Positions 56,430 through 64,000 of a stretch of DNA of 64,000 nt are shown one piece after another. The position numbers and the translations under genes were made by a program. Source of the DNA: Pisolithus tinctorius (lineage: Eukaryota > Basidiomycota > Agaricomycetes > Boletales > Pisolithaceae); assembly GCA_024663395.1 (NCBI GenBank), contig JANFAH010000079.1, forward strand, positions 170,900 to 234,899, read 5' to 3'. Every line of letters starts with the position of its first letter. Position 1 is the first letter of the stretch. Under the pieces are notes generated by a model. That model ran no database searches and was not told the origin of the DNA. It saw nothing but the letters and a program-made list of their open reading frames with translations.

Positions 56430-58320
56430 GTGGTGAGGTGCAGGGGTTTGGAAGATGTGGTGGGAATCTGAGTAGATGCTTTCGGAGTCTTGGTGCCAGC
56501 CGTTTTCGGAAGGTGGTGGGAATCTGAGTACATTCCACTCTTGCTCTGACCTGCCGGCAGTGCCAAGTCCGTCGGAGTCCCTTCCCCGAAACCAAGACTA
56601 AGTGGATCATGATAGTACCATATAGTTGAAAGTATCCGCCCTCATCGAACATTGGTGGGCGTAGTACAGAACTTCACAAGGGCTTATTGAGCTAACAGCT
56701 ATTATGTAATGGCACAACGAACTTCTTCGGAAGAACTTCAGTAAGTTAATGACTCGGATAGCCTGCTAACATTGGCAAGATTCTACTAGTATTTACAGTT
56801 TGCCGCACCATGATTGTCACTGGCGTGAGTGTGGATGCGACGACCAACAAAGGGGCAAGAACATGGGATCAACTGCAAATGTGATACATAACTCCGAGTC
56901 CGAGTCACTCAACTTGAAATGACAACGCCGAGTATAGTTCCCAGCATTTCCTCACACCGGAGACTCATCTTTAGTACACATACCCTGCAGGCTATATGAT
57001 TCCGCTGCTGTTGTGTGTGTGTGTGTGGGGGGGGGGGGCATGAGACGAGGTTAAAAGTGCAGAACGACAGGCAAGTGCACTGACGCTACGGATCATGGAT
57101 ACTTACGCATTACACATCTCGGATGTAGTAGCCCAAGCATCAACGAAGGGCGTGCTTAGCTAGGGAGTACAGGCTGGAGGGAGTGGACGGGGTGTGTGTG
57201 TGCGAGCGGGCCGTGATGGGGGGAGAGGTGGGAGGGTAGGGTGGTCTTGCTTTTTACAAGTCTAGTGTGATGCGTGTGTGTTCGTGGACTCGGACGTAAT
57301 GCAAAAAGGTGAAAGGGACGTGGATGATCACCAGGCATGTGCCAGAAACGTCTGAGATATGCAGAAGGCAATTTACGCCTTCCATCTGCCCCTCAGAGCC
57401 TTGTGTCAACTTCGCGGAGGATACGTTCTCAACGCTGTGTACTTCTCGTTAGTAGACCTTTTGGAAAAAACCTAACGACAGAGGCTTGCCAGTGAGTCTC
57501 ACTGATCTTGTCCTTGATTTGCCCAGCGACAGCACTGCTACAACTGGTGTTGCCAGTGAGTCCTTTCGGGGCCAATTCACGAAGTCCACCAACGAGTTTG
57601 GACTCCTCCTTCTCAGCAGTGTTGAGTTAGTTAATGTAGTAGAGAGAGGCATCATGCAGCAAATACTTACTCTTTGCCATGCCCACGCAAACTTGAATTA
57701 ACTCGCCCTGGTTTGCTTCCTCATTGAATTCCTGCCAGTGTGCCTTATCTACATGAGCATACTCCTCGGCGTCGGCGATCATGGTCAGAATGGTAGAGAC
57801 TTAACATCATAGTCAGCAAAGGCCCGGGCCCGTGTATGAGCATTAGTTCACCAAAGTATGACAGAAGTTGGTGAATGATCGATGACTTCGACCAGGACAT
57901 ACATCCTGAGCATGAACTACGCCGCAACTGTTGATGTGAAAATGTGAGTGCTTGCATGATGACGGAGGGCCTGGAGTCCATCAGCAATTCGACAGGGCTG
58001 GAGGCGGGACATCGCCTGACCGGAAGGCCCAATCACTCATCTCAGGCTGTGATGGTCCCCGGCCAAATCGAACTTATACGATTCTTGAACTTGAGCTAGC
58101 CTGGAACGTCTTGGAGCGCTCAGGCTAATGATGGAATACCTCACGACATGAAAAAACAAGAGTCGCATGAATACCAGGGTGACTTGGGCCGTTCCTTAGC
58201 CTAGTAGGAGAATGTTAGAAGGGCGGTTCACTATCCGAATGGAGAAGGCTCCGTCGACGATACGGCGTTGTAAATGTTCTGGCCGATCTTTGGAGGCGGA
58301 ATGATCAAGGCTCACTGGCG
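56430..58320. other. No confident gene; microsatellite
   Basis: A GT run followed by twelve G lies at 57012-57038. Frames near 57449-57701 on both strands are short and unrecognised; the sequence TTGCCAGTGAGTC occurs twice there (57487 and 57552). The rest shows nothing I can support. Confidence 0.4.
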
Positions 58321-58323
58321 ACG

Positions 58324-58512
58324 TGTGCTGTGACTTTATTACCTTTGACTATCATCCGGATTTCGGCATAGGCAAAGAACATACGCTGAGTGAGGGTGGC
58401 CTGAACATCGATCCTCAAGTGCGCTGTGACTTTTATTACCTTTGACTATCACCAGATTTCGGCGTAAGTAAAGAACATGCGCTGAGTGAGGGGTGGCCTG
58501 AAGCATCGATCA
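58324..58512. repeat. Tandem duplication of a ~96-bp segment
   Basis: GTGCTGTGACTTTATTACC at 58324 recurs as GCGCTGTGACTTTTATTACC at 58420. Both are followed by TTTGACTATCA, AAGAACAT and CGCTGAGTGAGG. A few substitutions and indels separate them. No coding content was recognised. Confidence 0.75.
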
Positions 58513-58780
58513 CCTGGTCGCCAGTGCACCTAGATTCAATGAAACACTCAGTCCAATTTTGATTTTGCAGAAATCATCATAGCAAACAAGGCCGGGTTAC
58601 AGTAACTTGTCTGTCACAGTGGTAAACCGGGAAACGTTGTGTCACTGGGTACGTCAAAGGGTCCAACTAGCATGTTCAAACAGCATCAAGACCCGTGTCA
58701 ACTAGTACTAACACCATCAAACATACCGTGATTAGCCTCCCTCCATCGAACAACGGACTCTGCTAGTCCCCAGAAGCTGT

Positions 58781-59690
58781 TTACAGGTGTTGCACATGCG
58801 ACAAAGGCATTGCATTGAATACAATGATTCTGTGATCTGCGAGGTCGTGTTTACCCAGGTGGTTATAGATCTCCTGGCTTTCCTGGTACTCCATCCGCCA
58901 CAAAATCACCACACGAAGCCTCGAAAACCGTCTCAGGACCTCCAAGATTATTTCTGTGTGTATTGACTCTTGCCCAGGGGGAAGGACATGAAAAGAGAGA
59001 TGGGACAGTTGACGTAGCTCTTGAAGGCCGATAAAAAGACCATGCCTTGCCACCCAGGTGTTTGTCAGGTGAAGGTGCTCGATATGGCACAAAAGATGAA
59101 GGTCAGGAAGAAAAATGGTGGGACCATAGAAACTGGATGTGAGGTCCATGGATAATGTCTTCAGCTGGAGAGCACCGAGTGGCTCATACAGAGGATTCTG
59201 GTCACAGGGTAAATTAACAACAATTTGGAGGCTCAGTTCTTGCAGTCCTTGGCACAGTTGAAGGATCTCCTCCCTGTACAGGGCGAATTGCAGGGTGAAG
59301 ATGCAGCACCTTGACTGCTGTCTTAGCAAAATCAGGCCGAAATCGTAGTGATGATATGAACAGCCCAGCAGTTTTCTGATGGTAAAGGTCAACGACTTCG
59401 TATAACATTGGTTCTAACCTGGATTGGATTGGAGTAGTCAGTCAGTAGAACACTGACACAGGCCCAAACCGGGCTTGGCAATGCCTGTACTTACCAACGG
59501 TGAATGCACTTTGCAACAAGGAGGTAGCGATGGCAGCGGCAGTGTGCAGCTGCTGGGAAGGGCCGCCCAGCTGCCAGTGACTCGGAGTTGGTGGCTGCGA
59601 GAAGGAAGATGTAACGTTCAATTTCATCTGGAAAGCGTGAAGGGACTTGGAGGTGTGGTTTGGAGATAACAGAACGACTGGAGTCATTTT
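58781..59690 (-). pseudogene. F-box/LRR-type gene E, frameshifted
   Basis: Exon 1 (about 59690-59495) encodes FPDEIERYIFLLAATNSESL and CHRYLLVAKCIHRW, the usual opening of agaric F-box-like proteins. It splices (GTAAGT...ATCCAG) to exon 2 at 59418, which reads LEPMLYEVVDLYHQKTAGLF and RPDFAKTAVKVLHL. Near 59290 the frame shifts by one base; the continuation LYREEILQLCQGLQELSL to the stop at 58781 has LRR-like text (CHIEHLHLTNTW; LRQLSHLSFHV; FSRLRVVILWRM). It is either a recent pseudogene or a single consensus error in an intact gene. The start is unresolved; the frame is open above 59690 without an ATG. It is not closely related to copies A-D. Confidence 0.65.
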
Positions 59691-60051
59691 CTAGAACTTA
59701 AAAACTCACTACCAGTAATTTCCAGATAATAGGAAGGCTCACTGGCGAAGGGAATCCGGGAGGGGATCCAAGTCCTGGGCCAGCACCAACCCAAGAGTCA
59801 CTCAGCTGCAGCCTGAGCCGGGGGCCTGCAGACCGTGACAGTGGAAGTTGGTATTTACATCAGTGACTCAACCATCATGGTGACGTACTATAGCCTGAGT
59901 AATGGCACTGGCACGACTTGCATCAGATCGGACTGCTGGCCGTAAGGACTGATGCTCGGTGGCATTGCGGGTGTGGCAGTGGATCCGAGTTGTGAAAGCG
60001 GAGCACTTCAAGTCACATTCTCACCACTGATCAGCCTTATGTAAATGCCCC

Positions 60052-60171
60052 ACTAGATCCAAATTGAATGTTGTTGCAGCACACACCATGCTCCAACATT
60101 CAATTTGGATCTAGTATTTCCACTGTTGGAGCATGGTGTGTGCTGCACCAACATTCAATTTGGATCTAGTA
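60052..60171. repeat. Nested palindrome
   Basis: The order is A (60052-60073, ACTAGATCCAAATTGAATGT), B (60076-60097, GCAGCACACACCATGCTCCA), inverted A (60095-60116), a 9-nt spacer, inverted B (60125-60146) and inverted A again (60149-60171). All arms are near-perfect over about 22 nt. Two alternative hairpins can form. It has the look of a small MITE-like or rearranged palindromic element, and lies just upstream of the TATA box at 60243. Confidence 0.85.
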
Positions 60172-60242
60172 CACTGCTGTGCATCTGTCCAAATGATGCA
60201 AACTGATGATGGCCTAATTATGTAAACAGATCCCAGTACAGG

Positions 60243-60249
60243 TATATAA
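60243..60249 (+). promoter_or_regulatory. TATA box before the 60284 frame
   Basis: TATATAAG lies 41 bp before the ATG at 60284. The spacing is short but possible for a fungal promoter. Confidence 0.35.
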
Positions 60250-60283
60250 GACTGAAAGACATCATCCTTGTGATGTAGCAAAG

Positions 60284-60505
60284 ATGGATGCCCATGGAAA
60301 CCCTGTGATCCCCTTTCATACTCACTGGGTGCTTATGCACCAGCCACCAGGTTCTTATGGAATCTCCTATGATATCTATACCAGGAGAACAGAAGATAAT
60401 TTGCCTGCAGGGTGGAATTCTCGCCGTAGTGAGTCTTCTGAAATCTTCAGTAACTGTGGGAAAATCCATTTACCTAACTACCAGGAGCAACATATTCTGA
60501 ATTAG
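60284..60505 (+). CDS. Hypothetical small protein
   Basis: A 73-codon frame opens MDAHGNPVIPFHTHWVLMHQ and continues with GISYDIYTRRTEDNLPAGWN. A GTAACTG...TTGCAG intron from about 60449 to 60519 could instead extend it into a short second exon. A separate frame at 60514-60861 (HPPGKLQSTVKGLKLHYIAN) may belong to the same transcript. No family was recognised. The ATG has a TATA box upstream. Confidence 0.3.
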   Translation: MDAHGNPVIPFHTHWVLMHQPPGSYGISYDIYTRRTEDNLPAGWNSRRSESSEIFSNCGKIHLPNYQEQHILN

Positions 60506-61384
60506 CAAATCAATTGCAGGCTGGGGACTTTCACAGGTCACAGTATTCTGACTGGATCTGTGATGGAGCAGATGCCATTGATGCTTACTGGACTATGTTG
60601 TCCCTAATGAGGATCCACCCACCAGGGAAACTTCAAAGTACTGTCAAAGGCCTTAAACTCCATTACATTGCAAATGATGCTTTTGATGTCACTCAACAAG
60701 TCCAGTTGGGTGGTATATACTCCTCCAGGCTACAGGGCCCAACACCTGCTGGCCTTGTACCACCAAATCTACCAGCTGTTATACCCCCTGGACCCCAGCC
60801 ACTCCCTCATCATACCCTGCAATCTGCAGAGGCAATGGATGTCAATAACTGGAGAGTTTAGGTTTCCAACACAGGTTTATTCAGGTAGTGGAGGAGTATT
60901 CTGTATCTCAAATTATGTATACACCCTCAGGTTGTACAGAACTCAGCTACAACAAGGAAATATGGCTTGGAGAACTTGAAGTCAATTACAGTGCTTTGCA
61001 GAAAAGTTGACAGTAACATGATGACACATTAGATAAGAAAAAATAAAATGTCTTGAACCCTGTGTTGAGACAGCAAGTTGAACTCATTCCCAAGTAAGGA
61101 GTGGGATGTATGTCATTCCCCCAAAGGGAGTGAGTAAAATACAGAGTGGGAGCAAGGGCAGATGCACCCCAATGAACAAGATATCAAATATATGACATAA
61201 TAAAAGGTAGCTACCACATGGGAGGAAATCCCCATGAGATGAGAATGTCTGCTTGTTGACCCACACCTTTGCCTGATCACACTGAACTCTGTGAAGCATC
61301 AGGAAATTAACCAATGTCTATCCATGCCTATCCATACATTTACATGTTTGGATAGTCAAAAATGTCTAGATAGTCACCAGGACT

Positions 61385-61510
61385 ATTTCTAGTAGATTCA
61401 ATTTCTATTTTGACTATCCATACTATTTTTCTGACTATCTGTACTATTTTTTTTGGACTATGCATCAACTATCTTTGACTATCCATACTATTTGTTTTGA
61501 CTATTGGTTT
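61385..61510. repeat. Imperfect tandem repeats of GACTATCCATACTATTT
   Basis: About six degenerate copies of a 17-30 nt unit with GACTAT and ACTATTT are seen, AT-rich. Weaker relatives (GGATAGTCAAAA, AGATAGTCACC) occur on the left from 61350, in inverse orientation, so the whole can form short stems. Confidence 0.6.
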
Positions 61511-62325
61511 CTCCAACCCCAAAATTGTGGGAAAGAAATCTGTATTGAGCCTGACTCAGACAGATTCTGGCGGAGTGTCCACACCTGCGACTCAGTGAGT
61601 CACAGATATACCACATGAAGCCCAACCACAAAGAGGAAGGAATGAAATTTCATACGGTGAGCATCACAAAAGTTCCGGAACTAAGGCATTGCCCGATATA
61701 GTAGCCGGACAGCAGCAGCCACCGATGCGTGGGAAAGTCGCATCGTCAACTCATCACTAAGTACTGCCGTTTGCCTGCACCTCTGCTAGAGTGGCTGCTG
61801 TCCTCGCATATTCATGAATATAATAGATATCTCCATACTTTGCAAAACCTGTAAGGCAGAAAGAGAGGTGCAGCATGAGCATGAAGGTACCATTCAAAAT
61901 ATTGTATAGATTCATGTGTGTGCATATACGAGTCTTATTGCCGTGCAGATGCTACCTCCCGGCATTCAATGACACTACATATCTAGTAAAACCTTGAATG
62001 AGGGAGGCTCCCTTGTGTGGTCTCTACGGTCTTCGTGTGGTGGTAGTCAAGTGATACTTAGACACCAGATTTGGGCAGATTGTGACTAATCATAATCACT
62101 CCTCATGTCGTTCTAACAGCTTTAGTTTCTACCACTGCTACCATTGATGCCACGTCGCAAGAGACTACGATTTCCTTCCTCCGCGAGTGAAGAAGAAAGG
62201 AATTTGACTGGATGAATCGTCGCAGTCTCTATCATGCAGAAAGGGTAAAAATCGCACCAAAATATTGGAAAAAATGAGGAAAGTGACCGTCTTTCTCTGC
62301 TAGTGTGATAGCATAACATCTTCAG
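61510..62325. other. No confident gene; possible 5' exon of next gene
   Basis: An ATG at 62149 opens MPRRKRLRFPSSASEEE, a basic N-terminus that would suit the DUF6698-type gene that follows. However, no donor site in phase with the next exon was found, so a sequence error or a different first exon must be supposed. Otherwise I see nothing here. Confidence 0.3.
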
Positions 62326-64000
62326 CAGAGTAGAAGAATCGGCAGGGAAGGAAATCGACTCAGAGTATCAAGTTGCAGCACGGTACATGGCACGATGCAC
62401 AGATCTATTCTGCAACATCGAGCATGTGATTGAGGAGGGCATGCTGCTTGGGCAAGAAGCAGACCTTTCTGACGATGACTCACTGGATGCTTCTATTCCG
62501 CAGAAGATGTAAGCATCCTTTTATTTCTTTGTGCGATTCTGTAGTGTAATGTCTTTCCAGGTCACCAACTATACGCGAACGCCTCAAACGTGACTATGAG
62601 ACTTTGCTGCAACAAGCACCCAGCCTCAAAGTGCTAATTAACGATCCAAAGAAGAAAAAGGTCATCGACACCATCGTTGCTGAGGTATGTCTTTGAATTT
62701 TAGTGGCTATATGCGCTGAGTTGTGCATGTTTAGATGAATATAACAATAGGTCAGATCCGCTCTGACGATGCTACGCGTCTCAGAGCTTACATTGGTCAG
62801 TATGTTGCACCACGTCCATTAGAGGCTGGTGTATCACCCCCAATTATGAGTGCGGGATCAAAATCTGGTATGGGCGTCAACCACCCTGTTTTAGCACGCA
62901 TGCTTTGTCCCGCTTCTGCGAGGGACGAGTTCATCAAAAACCCAAGCAGGTGCGTTTCTTTGCACTGCCATTTACATCTGGATTGATATGTAATCAGAAC
63001 GCGTCAACAACTCATCGAAGGCAACATTCGAATGACAGCAGAGGAATTCCCACTTTTCTTGTGGGAAGGTGATCCCCCTGCGGTCCAATGGGATGAAGAA
63101 AACCAGAGTGATGGTTTGTTCAAAGGATATGTGCTTGAAAGGGTATGTGGTCCAGCTATTACTCGACGTGCAGATAATCAAGTATTTGTGTTACCCAACA
63201 GGTCATGCGCCACATTTTCACTGGTCCCTCGACTGCCTTAGGTGAGCAAAGCCGTGGAACACGGCCCTGCAACGCAATTTTGCATGGCATGACAAGTGTT
63301 GAGCTGGAACACATAGCATATGCGAGCGTGCAGGTGCGTAATTAAGGCTGCTTGACATGATGACGGATGCTAACTAACTAACTGGCCCAGGCACGTTATG
63401 CCATGAGTTCCAAGAATAAGTGGGGCGAAGTGGATGGGGACTTCAATTACCGCAAATTTTATTATGGTATCATCAAGATGATACGCGAGTGTCCTGATGA
63501 AGACTGGGTTGTGGATTTGAAGAAATGGTGGAATATGTACGTATCAAGATTCAACACTCCTGGGTATTGTCGCCACTGATGTGTTGTGAATATAACAGGA
63601 AGATCTTTAGGAACGAGAGTGGTCGTGACAGTGGTGCAGGTGCCATCGGTGATTTCAACACAGAAGAGGCGGCCTCGTCAACAAGCAGCTTACAGAAGAT
63701 GCAAGCTCAGATGGCTGCACGTGTGGCAGCGAAGCAGAGGGTCAATGCAAGGCCCCCTACACCCCCGCGTTCATCTCCCCCTCTTTCCAGAACTGGACAA
63801 GACAAACATGCCTTGGCGAGACCGTCTCCATCCTCACATCATTCCGGGAGAGCGGAGGACGAGAATGCCTCGGCTGGACCATCATTTAGTTCTCTATCAT
63901 CTGAGCACACCACACCGAGCCCCGCTAAAGTGAAGAAAGTTTCTAAAAAGCACCTACATGTCCGTGTGCTGTCATTTGACCATAACTCTGATCCGAGGAG
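62326..64000 (+). CDS. DUF6698-type protein, incomplete at window edge
   Basis: Exons 62326-62508, 62561-62684, 62735-62949, 62998-63142, 63202-63333, 63391-63536 and 63599 to the window end stay in frame. Landmarks are QIRSDDATRLRAYI, GMGVNHPVLARMLCP, DGLFKGYVLERVMRHIFTGP, RGTRPCNAILHGMTSVELEH, IAYASVQARYAMSSKNKW, NYRKFYYGIIKMI and VVDLKKWWNMKIF. After the domain comes a Ser/Pro-rich tail (RPPTPPRSSPPLSRTG; SPAKVKKVSKKHLH), open at 64000. The first coding exon is not resolved. It shares the block order of the gene at 52192-53835 but is clearly diverged, so the two are old paralogues. Confidence 0.75.

Noticed and set aside
57012..57038. GT/G-run as telomere-like sequence
   Set aside because: It is a simple microsatellite; no TTAGGG array is present.

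Overview
The window looks like a piece of a basidiomycete genome, most likely a repeat-rich Agaricomycete. The reasons are introns of about 45-65 nt with GT...AG ends, a Plavaka-type DNA transposon with its typical C2H2 finger and C-terminal block, a Ty3/gypsy retrotransposon, agaric-type F-box/LRR genes, and two genes of the DUF6698 type. No rRNA, tRNA, CRISPR array or bacterial-style operon was seen. All assignments come from reading the sequence; no database was searched.

Region 1-6468 holds diverged direct repeats (about 0.86-2.33 kb against 3.17-4.6 kb) with broken gene pieces and no gene I can name. Region 6469-30642 is a nest of mobile DNA. Two 6.3-kb Plavaka elements lie head to head, 60 bp apart. 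Each carries a transposase and, on the opposite strand, two passenger genes. The left transposase is split by an 11.5-kb gypsy element (11796-23266, minus strand) with 1.84-kb LTRs. The right copy keeps the empty insertion site and an almost intact gene set.

Region 31.0-50.6 kb is a tandem array of about 7 kb units. Each unit paired a small plus-strand gene of four exons with a minus-strand F-box/LRR gene. Three small genes survive, each 109 codons long with conserved splice sites; no family was recognised. Of four F-box/LRR copies, only the last (49248-50586) is intact. The fourth unit (35.87-37.5 kb) has lost its small gene.

Region 51.2-64 kb is richer in ordinary genes. It has an eight-exon DUF6698-type gene (52192-53835, minus), a small SAM-like gene (54607-55018, plus) behind four tandem hairpin repeats, an unknown four-exon gene (55434-56426, minus), a frameshifted F-box/LRR gene (58781-59690, minus), a nested palindrome near 60.1 kb, and a second DUF6698-type gene that runs off the right edge.

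The points most worth following are the triplicated 109-aa gene family, an open reading frame inside the U3 part of the gypsy LTR, a 24-nt palindrome dispersed through that retrotransposon in LTR and coding DNA alike, and the inverted Plavaka pair with passenger genes. Many differences between duplicated copies are single-base indels in short runs, so some apparent frameshifts may be consensus errors.
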